Shown here: in pieces, positions 11,641 through 20,799 of the stretch | Position numbering within the stretch: position 1 is the first letter of the stretch | Layout of the letters: every line of letters begins with the position of its first letter | Assembly (NCBI GenBank): GCA_047967505.1 | Contig: CM106539.1 | Length of the DNA stretch: 64,000 nt | Source: Dipteris shenzhenensis | Lineage: Eukaryota; Polypodiophyta; Polypodiopsida; Gleicheniales | Reading direction: 5' to 3' (one strand) | Notes under the pieces: generated by a model | The model's input: the letters and a program-made list of their open reading frames with translations, nothing else | Told to the model about the DNA's origin: nothing | Database searches by the model: none | Translations under genes and position numbers: made by a program

Positions 11641-13559
11641 GATGTTGAGGGTGTTGCCCAAGAGAGGAAATGGAGTAGATAGACTCGGGGATGCATGGAC
11701 TCGTGAGGTCAGCATGCAAGGATGCAAAAAATATAAAAGCGCAACAATGTAGGGGCATATTCACCTAATGCTGACCATGAATTTGGGTGGGTACATTGTG
11801 AATACCAAGGACTTGTGAGCTAATGGTGCATGTGGGTGATATGCCTACTGTACAGACTCACCTAGGCCTGACTTGATGGTCATGCACCTTAAAGAAGGAT
11901 CGATTAATGTGCTGAGTTTGTGCATCATCCTAGTTGCTAGGTGTGTATCGGTGATGTGGCATTCACTTTGATGGACCTCTCTCGGAACCAGGAGCGTGGG
12001 TTCGTGTGTGTCTATACCCAAAGCGGGGGCAAGTTCTTGTGGTACCCCGGCCTTTTATTTGACAAGAAGAGTAGGTTTGAGTAACACCGCAAGTGCTACC
12101 CTGAGTATGGTGGCTTCTTATGGTGTTAGCATGGGCTTGGAGGAAGGTTCTTGTGTTACTACCTTGCTTGGTTCTTGTGTTGCTCCCTCGATGACCTTGG
12201 TGACTTTCTCATTGAGTTGCACTATATGTGGAATCATGATATTCTTTGGCCTCGCAAAATGGTCCCTCGTGTTGGGCTCGAGGGTAGGTTCTTGTGGGAC
12301 TACCTCAGGAGATGATGCAAGTTCTTGTGTTACTATCGTACGAATCCCAATGAGCTGAGGTTGTGTATTCTATGTTGTTGGAAGCTTTGGAACCCAAACA
12401 TATTGCTCGCATTGATAGTAGCCTTGGGCTCGAGAGCTTGTAGGCTATGTGGTGTGCTCTTTCTCTCACTGTTGAGCTCCTGAGCACTTGGCTGCTCCCG
12501 GTGCCCCCCTCCCACCATCTCATCCTTCCCACAGCCCCACATGGCTCCTCCATCATCGCTCCCCCTTGCCGCTGCCTCCCTCGACCTCTTCCTCTACCTC
12601 TCTACCCCCCCTCCCCATCTCCCCTTGCCTACCCTCCCCACCTCTCTCGCCTCGTCTCCCCGTGCTGCCCCCTCGCCTCCCCTCTCCACTTCCTCTGTTC
12701 CCCCTCCTCCTCCCCTCCCCACTGTTCCTCCCACCTCCCCCACTACCACTTCTCGCCTCCTTCCACTGCCCCTACCACCTCCCCCCTCTGCCTTCTCTGC
12801 CTCCTACTACCTCCTGCCGCCCCTACCACCTCCCCCCTCCGCCTTCTCTGCCTCCTCCTCTCCTTCCCCCCGCTGGCTTCCTTCTCCTACCTCCTCTTCG
12901 CCTCTTGCCCTCACCTTCTCTCGCTCCTCACCTTCTCATCCCCACCTTTCGCCCTCCTTGCCTTCTTCCTCTTTCATCCTTACCGCCCCTCACCTCACCT
13001 CGTCTCTACCTCCCCCTCTGATGCTTTTCTTCCCTTTCTCTTCTTCGTCCCTGCAACGGGAGAGTTTGCGCTTGTTAAGGCAAAAGAAAACCTTGGTGGT
13101 GACCCTTGGTCTGGCCAGAGGGGCTCTATGGTAGCACCCTTGAATCCCATGCTGTTAAGGTTCTTCTTTCCCCAGCTGACAAGAAACAGGTACAACAAGC
13201 AATTCAGTCCCTCCAGGACAAGGCGCTTGTGGTGGGCAGAATTGTGGGCCTCACGCCTACATAGAGATAGGTATGAGAATGGATCCAAGCGAGCTTGGCA
13301 TTAGAAGGAGACCACATCCAGGAGGTCACCATCTATGGATGAGGTGTTTTCCTCATCCAGCTAAGCTCCCCTGACACTGCCTCGACACTTGTGGAGTAGA
13401 GCCCCATCCTCCTTGTCCCACATCTTGTTTACCTTATTCCTTGGTATCATGGGTTCACAGTGGAGGACATGGATATGACACACCATGTTCCACATTTCTT
13501 GTTTACCTTTTCCTTGGTATCATGGGTTCATAGTGGAGAACATGGATACGACACACCAT

Positions 13560-14194
13560 GTTCCACATTTCTTGATTACACTCTACTTCCCAAGGCTCCC
13601 CAAGGAGTATCGAGCCATCCTCCCTTCCATTGGTCGGGCATTTGGCACGATGTTCGAGTCCCCGCTAGAGTAGCCGCCTCAGTTCTAGCAGATGATGGAG
13701 TCCCTAGGATCAGACTCGTGGTTGAGAGCCCAGAGTCCCTCCCAGAGTTGATCCTTCTCGAGACCCTTCAAGGGGGCACACTTTGCCATAGGGTGGAGAT
13801 TTCTGGGTTACCAGGCCAGTGTCTTCGGTGTAGAGAGATGGGTCACCTCGCCAGAGATTGCCCCCGTGGGCTCCCTCGTGCACCTCCCCCCATAGACAGA
13901 GCTAGCAAGCTCGAGCCCAGCGTCCTCTCAGGTAGGAGTAGCAGGAGTCTCAGACCCCTTGGGTTACCCCCTCAGAAGGGGGCTGGACCCAACTTAAAAA
14001 GAAAAAAACCAAGCAAGCAGCCCACAAGCGCCGCAGGTAGAGGGCCAATCGCAGAGAGAGAGAGAGATAGGATTGACCAAGAGGCCCCGAAGGAGGAACA
14101 ACAAGAGCCACCTCCTCTAGCGGCACGGGACACCACCCATCCAAACGATCCTCGAGCTTCGGAGGTTCAGCCTCCGCATCCTCCCTTGCAGTAG
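13560..14194 (+). pseudogene. LINE ORF1 (nucleic-acid-binding, CCHC knuckle), damaged
   Basis: The reading frame carries GIWHDVRVPARVAASVLADD, a CCHC zinc knuckle (CLRCREMGHLARDC, nt 13820-13861; C-x2-C-x4-H-x4-C) and a basic Pro/Arg-rich tail. Plant L1-type ORF1 proteins have this layout: a DUF4283-like region, then a knuckle that binds element RNA. Upstream, other frames at 13080-13300 carry earlier ORF1 sequence also seen in the 52.4 kb LINE, so frameshifts separate the parts. A stretch reading GGGTTCA(C/T)AGTGGAGAACATGGATA near 13450-13570 is duplicated and may be one cause of the break. Confidence 0.65.
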
Positions 14195-14989
14195 CAGCAG
14201 CGAGCCCCAAGAGCTCCAAGTGCAGCGATGGTAGAAGCCATAGATGCTAGCCCGATGGGGGCCGCAGAGGAGCCAATCTAGAGCCCCGACGAGCCTGATT
14301 AGTAGGGGGGCCCTATGGTCCTTGTCCCTCCTCCTCCCCCTCCCCCCTAGACCCTTCCCCTCTTCCTCTTCACTTCCCCCCCCCTGTAGGGTTCCCCCCG
14401 CCCCCTCCCCCCCCTTAGCCCCCCCTCATATAGTCACCCTCACCACCCTATCCCCCATGTCCCTACCGTTCCCTGTCCTACCATCCCCCTCTCCAATTCA
14501 GCAGCAAGTTCTTCCACTTCGACACCCCTACCAGCTGGCAAGGGAACGATGACGCCCCCTTTTGCTTCCTCATCGCAGCAACAAGTCCGTTCAGGGAGGG
14601 ACCCTAAGGGACGAGGCTCGCTTCCCAATCAATTGGCTCCTAACCTCCAACCTAGGCGTCCCTTACCGTAGGACTTCTGGAGGTTAGGACCCTGGAACTA
14701 TCTGGAGATTCCAGACTCTTATCCTCTACCATTGGACGCAACGCTCATGATCCTTCAACCCCGAAAGGGGGGTTTGATCAGTGCAGCAGGATCTCCGACA
14801 CACCCCATTTGGAGATTTCCATTTGCCTCCACAGGGTTGGAGAAATGGTCCCCAGAGATGTTCGATGCTATTTTGGGGAATCAGATTAATCTATAGGTTT
14901 CTTCATAGGTTTTGAGGAGACAGGAGATCTATGAGTGGGGGAGTGACTTTAGCTTCAGATGGATACCGAGGGGCTAGACAGCGAGATAC

Positions 14990-15480
14990 CTCAGATGCCA
15001 GGTGGGTATTGACATTACAGCAGAGCAATAGATTGCCCTGATCCTTGAGAGTGTTCGATGCAAGCTTCTCTATTGGAGCTCGGCCAAACTCTCCCTAGCA
15101 GGTTGCACCTTAGTGGCAAACCAGGTCCTTGTCATGGCCTAGTATATTGCCTCCTATTGGTGCTTTCACAGAGGATGTATTGGGCAGCTCCGACAATTGG
15201 TACGAAACTTCCTTTGGACAGGTTTAGACGGCATGAGGAACACTAGGGCTCGAGTAGCTTGGCAGACAGTGATCATGCCGCAAGCACTCGAAGGCTTGGG
15301 TGTCATTGATCCGAAGCTATAGAGCAGGGTCCTTCTCAGCAAGTTGGTGGTTTGTGGCCTCACCCCAGGTGCAGAGCCTTGGAAGCTCCTCTTACAATGA
15401 GGGCTTCTAAGGAACACCCCATGCACTGGGGGATATTGGCAGCCTTCACATCGATGGATATTCTCAAAGGCCCCCCTTAT
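14990..15480 (+). pseudogene. LINE ORF2 remnant: distal reverse-transcriptase region
   Basis: In frame, with stops, the sequence reads KLSLAGCTLVANQVLVMA, then LRQLVRNFLWTGLDGMRNTR and ARVAWQTVIMPQALEGLGV. These words match the region just after the RT core in plant L1 elements (consensus form SLAGR..L...VL......Y, L....NFLW.G, ..W......P...GGLG). At least two in-frame stops are present. The frame continues weakly to about 16700. The YxDD core is absent or unrecognisable. Confidence 0.65.
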
Positions 15481-17059
15481 GGGGAAGGGCTCCCCCCTGA
15501 TGAGGAAGGCTTCACAGGGTATGGCAGAGACTGGCAAGGGTTCTCATCCATGCTTTGCCCAGATGCAGAGAGGAGTTTGAGTACCAACCCCTTATGTGGC
15601 ACCTAGAGATTGGAGATTAGGATGGTCGTATGCTCGAACAACAAACTCACATTGGTTGGGCACAGTGGGACAGTGGTCCAGCAGGGTCCTTTGGCTACTG
15701 GAGTAGACTACCTATGGAGACAGAGGTGCAAGGCTTGATGCCCTAGCGCATCTACGAGGGCAGGGCAACGGATGGGTGAGATTGACTTAGCCATTCCGGA
15801 GTCCTGGTGGGAAGGACTTCATGTTTGGAGAGACAGCAGATGGTTGGGGCAGTTTTCCCGTACTCATGTTCCCTTGAGAATGTTGATGCGGCGCGGCTGC
15901 ATGCACCTCACCTTCTTCCGTGTAGGACCTAGAGGCCTTCTTTAGCCACTCACTGAGAGGGACCCCGAGATGGATGGGAGTCTTGATGGGATACACTGGT
16001 GGATGATCAGAGTGGTAGGACGTTTGGGGAAGGAGTGGCACATTGACCCTCCCAGTATTTCAGAGCAGGACACCTCTAGATGGCACCTTTGGCAGTGGGA
16101 GAGTAGACCCCTAAGGGAGGTCCAGTGGGACCAGTGGGACCCGAGAGAGTGGTTCTGGTTCTCCAAGTGCAGCCTAGCTGAGCAAGTGGATGAGGTGTCC
16201 TTCTTTTCCTACACCACCCTGATTGGCAGGAGGCTTCAGATGGATTCATCGAGGTGGACCCCCTAGAGGGACAGACATTGGGTGACTCAGAGAGTGCCTC
16301 GGGAGGTGTGCTCCAGGTTTTGGATGCGGTTGTGGTTAGCTTGCGGCCGAGGAAGATCTCATTGCCTAGCCGCCCATGGAGGCTTGCCCATCGGACCATG
16401 GTTGGAGCAGATGTGAGTGGAGGGACAATGCCATTGCTGCTCCGAGGGTGTCCTGGAGACTATACCTCATTGCCTATGGAGCTGCCATAGCACAGCAAGG
16501 ATCTGAATGAGAGCCCTCAGGATCATGACACATTTGCAGAGTCTTCATAGATACTACACCTGGGGGATGGTGGCTTGGTTGAAAGAGGGAAGACACGCAT
16601 TTCAGATTGATGAGATCTCCCCAGCCTACTGGATACAGGGTCAGAGCATTCAGAGGATTGCACTCCATGACGCAGTCCCTCTTGACAGCCTAGCTCCTCC
16701 TCCTCCTAGGGGGGACAGTGTTTGGGAGGTGGTCTAGCCAACATCATGGCTTGGAACATTTGGGTGGCCCGTTGCGGTCTTGTGATGGGTGAGCACCTAG
16801 TTCCACCATCAGCTACCATAGTTGCCATCTGGCAGGATATCATTTACACGCTACGGTCCACCTGGGAGCGTGGGACTCCAGGCTCTAGGCTAACTATCGA
16901 GAGGCGTGCTTGGCCTGCAGGTGTTTTCAACATCTTTACTCCGTGAGGGATTCACTGGCTATATAGTCACCCGACTTGGCTGTGAGCCCCAGTTCCAGAG
17001 ATCCCTACGCAGTGAGCTGGGTTTCTCTGGAACAAGCTTTCAACCTTTTCCATTTTTTC

Positions 17060-17763
17060 CATACTCAGCACCTTTAGGGCTACTGTCTTGTATGAAATCT
17101 TTCAAGCATTAATAGATGGTTCCTTTTTTTGGAAAAAAAAAGTAGCCTTGGGCCCTTAGAAGCTTTGTCACAACCCAAAACTTGTGAAACTTCTACCTGT
17201 GGAGTGTTGGAATTTATCCTTGTTGGCGAGGTGATTGGTGTCATCAAGCCCTACTTTTTGATGGAATTGCTTGTGTTGGCACGAGGCGAGAAGGTATCAG
17301 AAACCCTTCCATGGCTTCAGTCTCCCATGGTTGTTGTCCTCTTTTGGAGTAGCATTGTGCATGCCTAGGGTGCCAACTCCCTTTACCAAGAAAACCCATT
17401 AGAATCTTGATCCATACTCAGCACCTTCAGGGCTGCTGTCTTGTATGAAATCTTTCAAGCATTAATAGATGGTTCCTTTCTTTGGAAAAAAAAAAGTAGC
17501 CTTGGGCCCTCAGAAGCTTTGTCACAACCCAACACTTGTGAAACTTCTACCTGTGGAGCGTTGGAATTTATCCTTGTTGGCGAGGTGATTGGTGTCATCA
17601 AGCCCTACTTTTTGATGGAATTGCTTGTGTTGGCACAGGGCGAGAAGGGATCGGAAACCCTTCCATGGCTTCGGTCTCCCATGGTTGTTGTCCTCTTTCA
17701 GAGTAGCATTGTGCATGCCTGGGGTGCCAACTCCCTCTAGTAAGAAAACCCATCAAAATCTTG
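17060..17763 (+). repeat. 353-bp tandem duplication covering the LINE 3' tail and its flank
   Basis: The unit beginning CCATACTCAGCACCTT(T/C)AGGG at about 17059 recurs at 17412 and ends each time in AAAACCCAT(T/C)A(G/A)AATCTTGA. Each copy holds the LINE 3' end, its A-run, the target-site word AGTAGCCTTGGGC and about 255 bp of the older flanking element. A LINE cannot make this by insertion alone, so the duplication is later than the insertion. Confidence 0.85.
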
Positions 17764-18480
17764 AGTATGAGATGAATTTAACAATATACCATGAGTAGAA
17801 ATTATTCAAATTAACGTGGTTGTGTTCTATACTAAAGAAGCTTCAAATATGTCTTTACACCTTGAAATTTGGGTAAGACATGAAAACATCAATGCTATCA
17901 AGCGCATGATCCGCAGAGCGAGTGACTACATCTTGCATTGATTTGCCTTTGCCTCGGTATGAGAGACCCATTCTCAAGAACCCTCTAAACTTAAAAGTTT
18001 AAACGGTCACCTTTTCAAGCTCTTGTAATTCATGGAAATAGTTTGTTCAAGATTTGTTTTGAAATATAATTTATCTTAGCACTATCGCTGTGGCATAATT
18101 AGATTATGCATACAAGAATCTCTATTTAATTTCGGTATATCTTTGAAATTTTATGATTATTCAAAGCATAAAATGACAAAATATGTTCTTCAACCATTCT
18201 AATTGTGGTTATTCGCCTTCCTTGGAAAAACTTCACGCATGGAACAATTTAAAGGGATAAAACGAAACAAGCTGGGATCGAAAGTTTAAAGCTCCAAGAA
18301 GAACAACCTTTTTATATGGAAAAAGAAAACGTACAAGCTGCGAACTACATATATGCTTTCATTCTTACACCACTAGTAGCAAAACGACGTCCACTCGATG
18401 GCTGTCAAACGTCTTGAATTAGCAAAACTGTAAGTATCAAAAAGCTGCCCAAGATCGCCGTGTTTCTAACCAGCCAAGCA
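17764..18480. other. Intergenic, nothing recognised
   Basis: AT-rich DNA without coding signal. Its right end is expected to contain the 3' untranslated region of the minus-strand gene at 18517-18765. Confidence 0.45.
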
Positions 18481-18516
18481 CTGGCAGCTACAGGCTACTG
18501 AGGACCTCGAGGAACG

Positions 18517-18765
18517 TCAGTTACAATCACCCTGGGGGTGCTTACAGTGTTCATGTTGCTTATGAGAGTTGTGAGCCTCGCAATATGCCATGCCGCACAG
18601 TTCACATTCGAGGTGACATTGAGGGCACTCTGATGGACACTCCACACGGCCACCACACTGAGAACACTGCTTGCTCTTCTGAGCCTCCACCCCATTCGCG
18701 TGAAGGGTCAGCACCATCAACGCACAGGCTGCTGCCAAGAGTAGTACTGCTGCTGCTTTGGCCAT
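18517..18765 (-). CDS. Secreted Cys/His-rich small protein, 82 aa, intronless
   Basis: An uninterrupted frame from an ATG at 18765 to a TGA. Residues 1-28 form a clear signal peptide: Lys at position 3, a long Ala/Leu/Val core, and a likely cut after VEA. The mature part (about 54 residues) has ten cysteines and six histidines. Three pairs are CxxC (residues 34/37, 47/50 and 54/57), the others are C43, C62, C74 and C81, and the tail is HNSHKQHEHCKHPQGDC. Candidate roles are a disulfide-rich antimicrobial or signalling peptide, or a metal-binding secreted protein; CxxC pairs plus histidines favour metal binding, while an even number of cysteines behind a signal peptide favours disulfides. I do not recognise the family. 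A TATA box sits at a proper distance upstream, which supports a real, independently transcribed gene. Confidence 0.8.
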   Translation of the reverse strand: MAKAAAVLLLAAACALMVLTLHANGVEAQKSKQCSQCGGRVECPSECPQCHLECELCGMAYCEAHNSHKQHEHCKHPQGDCN

Positions 18766-18862
18766 AATGAATATTACTCAGTGTCGATGTCGTTTTCTCT
18801 GCTGCAAATCGGAACTTGGACTAAGAAGATTGTTGTGCGCTGCCAGCAACTAGAGTCGATTT

Positions 18863-18985
18863 GTGCTTGCCTAAGCTTGCGCGGCCTTCTTATATAAGTA
18901 ATGCTTGGCTAAGCTTGCTTTTGTGCTTTTTGAACGTACTGAAAGCTAAGCAAGAAAGCTTATTCCCTAGGCTTGCTTTTGCTAT
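18863..18985 (-). promoter_or_regulatory. Repeated AAGCTTGC-type words around the core promoter
   Basis: The word CTAAGCTTGC (or its complement GCAAGCTTAG) or a near variant occurs at about 18871, 18911 (GGCTAAGCTTGCTTTT), 18950 (AAGCTAAGCAAG, inverted) and 18968 (CCTAGGCTTGCTTTT). Four related words in 120 bp flanking a TATA box may be transcription-factor sites or a small local duplication. No known factor is assigned. Confidence 0.45.
18889..18898 (-). promoter_or_regulatory. TATA box of the Cys/His-rich gene
   Basis: The minus strand reads ACTTATATAAGAAGG, about 125 bp upstream of the ATG at 18765. Initiation about 30 bp downstream would give a leader of roughly 90-100 nt, normal for a plant gene. 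Confidence 0.7.
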
Positions 18986-18989
18986 CCAA

Positions 18990-19822
18990 AATCCATTTGC
19001 GTATCGTTTGGCTTTTTGTTTGTCTGTGGGGTAATCGCCCCTCTAAAACTCGGAAAATTCTGAATAAGAATCAAGAATGCTAACATGGTATCTTTCTGAC
19101 AAACACTTTATTCTCTAAGCTCTTGATAATGCCATTGACCTTTCCCTGCTCTTTCAAGTGTTTTTTAAAGAGGGAACACAGCTTAATAATTGGGGTCGTT
19201 GAAGTGATCACATTGAAAAATCGGTTAACTAAATGTTCTTATAACGTAATAGTAAAATAATGATCTATCATAGGAGATATACACAAGTCATGAAAGCCAC
19301 TTTTTGACCAAATTTGGGGCTGACCATATAAATACTTCCTTTTTTGGTTTTTGAAAAAAAAAAGAGAGTCAAGAAAGAGGTCGAAGCTTAGGGGGAGACT
19401 AAGATGATGCAGGTCGAAGCATCATGTGGGATTCCCTACCTAAAGAAACGTAGTAGAGCCACGAGTTTCCACATGGCAAGGCCGCTACATGACATGTGGC
19501 ATTTTAAATAAGGGGGCTTAAAAACATCCATGGGACTTTTTGAACGATAACTCTATCTTCAAAAGAAATTTGGAGGTGCTATAAATAAAAAAGGTTTACA
19601 AATTTTCCAACTCTTTTAGTCGGTGAAAGTAGATCTTGCAATTGGGCATGATCTTGGGCTGTACTAAGTAAAGTGATGCCTCTATGACATTTCATTAGGG
19701 ATCGTATCAATTTTCAAAATTTAATAACTTCCTATGGCCATGGTAGATTTGAATGTTGTAAAAAAGAAAAAATGTTGTTTTGCAAGCGCTATCTACGGGT
19801 GAGGTCAAATTTTTTAGAAGGT
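18990..19822. other. Intergenic flank of the CACTA element
   Basis: No gene is recognised. The last three bases, GGT at 19820-19822, are the target-site duplication of the CACTA element that starts at 19823. Confidence 0.5.
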
Positions 19823-19912
19823 CACTACTACACACGGATCCTATTGTGGCATTTAAGTACCGACGTTTAGCGTGCGCGGGGTGCTAATCATCAGTATTGG
19901 AAGCACGTCTCG

Positions 19913-20035
19913 TAAATCGTCGCTATATAGCGACTTTAAGCAAACGTCGCTATATAGCGACGATTTTTAAAGTCGCTATATAGTGACGTTTATCAGAATT
20001 GTAAGTGTCACTATATGAGCACTATATAGTGACAC
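19913..20035. repeat. CACTA 5' subterminal palindromic repeats
   Basis: At least five copies or near-copies of the 16-bp palindrome GTCGCTATATAGCGAC and its variant GTCACTATATAGTGAC lie within about 120 bp. The counterpart near the other end is at 26588-26650. Confidence 0.85.
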
Positions 20036-20530
20036 TGAGATACTTTTTTATAACGATGTTTTACAAGAGTTTTTTTTCTCATATCGACCTTAAAAGTTAG
20101 TTTTCTCCAATGGCAATTTTTTTTAAATTTTCATACATGTTTGGTCTTTTGAGAGAATAAAAGTATGAGAGCATGTACATCAAGCCTTTGAAGCTCATAT
20201 ATTCATGTCCAAGTTTGAGATGAAAAAAATTAATGAAGTGTCACTATATAGCGACGATTTTTAAAGTCGCTATATAGTGACGTTTATCAGAATTGTAAGT
20301 GTCACTATATAGTGACACTGAGATACTTTTTTATAACGATGTTTTACAAGAGTTTATTTTCTGATATCGACCTTAAAAGTTAGTTTTCTCCAATGGCAAT
20401 TTTTTTTTAATTTTCATACATGTTTGATCTTTTGAGAGAATAAAAGTATGAGAGCATGTACATCAAGCCTTTGAAGCTCATATATTCATGTCCAAGTTTG
20501 AGATGAAAAAAATCAATGAAGAACATTTAC
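19943..20530. repeat. 294-bp tandem duplication of the CACTA subterminal region
   Basis: The segment containing CGATTTTTAAAGTCGCTATA at 19961 recurs at 20255. Similarity continues through TTTTACAAGAGTTT, CTCCAATGGCAATTTTTTT and CATCAAGCCTTTGAAGCTC to about 20520. The second copy lacks the extra GAGCACTATA present in the first. The duplication doubles the number of subterminal palindromes on this side. Confidence 0.85.
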
Positions 20531-20799
20531 ATCAACGGTCTAACATGCCAAACAAGTCTATCTCTAACTCTATACCGAGTTGATCTCCTATATCCGGTCT
20601 AATCCAAGATGGTGGTATGTGATCCAAGTTGTACCATGAAGACGATATTGAGGAAGAAGACAACGATCATCAAGAATCACCACACTTTATTGAAGAAGAT
20701 GATCAATCCGGATGAAAAACCACCTATATTGAAGATAGGTCCCAAATGTCGTCAATTATATATATGAAATTATGCTTAAGTACATGTATCAATGGATCT

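Larger units (their letters stand above)
7200..12416 (-). mobile_element. Internal region of a decayed minus-strand LTR-type retroelement
   Basis: Several broken minus-strand frames follow one another: a TQEP-rich segment (about 12358-11970), a segment near 10553-10150, a coiled coil (9624-9310) and a Pro/Ser-rich frame (8430-8056). A GGGGTCCTATAAT/CGATCGG-type repeat field at 11290-11640 resembles the field at 36880-37280 in the related element. I saw no reverse transcriptase or integrase motifs, so it may be a non-autonomous or gag-only derivative. The LINE at 12.4-17.1 kb is inserted in it. Confidence 0.45.
12430..17140 (+). mobile_element. L1-type LINE, about 4.7 kb, with 13-bp target-site duplication
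   Basis: A 13-bp target-site duplication, AGTAGCCTTGGGC, lies at 12417-12429 and at 17141-17153, the second copy directly after an A-run (17133-17140). Inside, in order: a very pyrimidine-rich 5' region (12480-13030), a damaged ORF1 with a CCHC zinc knuckle (to 14194), a degraded middle, and the distal reverse-transcriptase region (14990-15480) with about 1.6 kb of downstream coding-like sequence. The endonuclease and the RT catalytic core are not recognisable, so the copy is internally deleted or badly decayed. It shares ORF1 sequence with the minus-strand LINE at 49.2-52.8 kb. Confidence 0.75.

Noticed and set aside
12447-13304. Long Pro/Ser/Leu-rich open frames in three phases
   Set aside because: The DNA is a CT-rich tract (5' region of the LINE), which stays open in every phase; none has a domain or normal composition.
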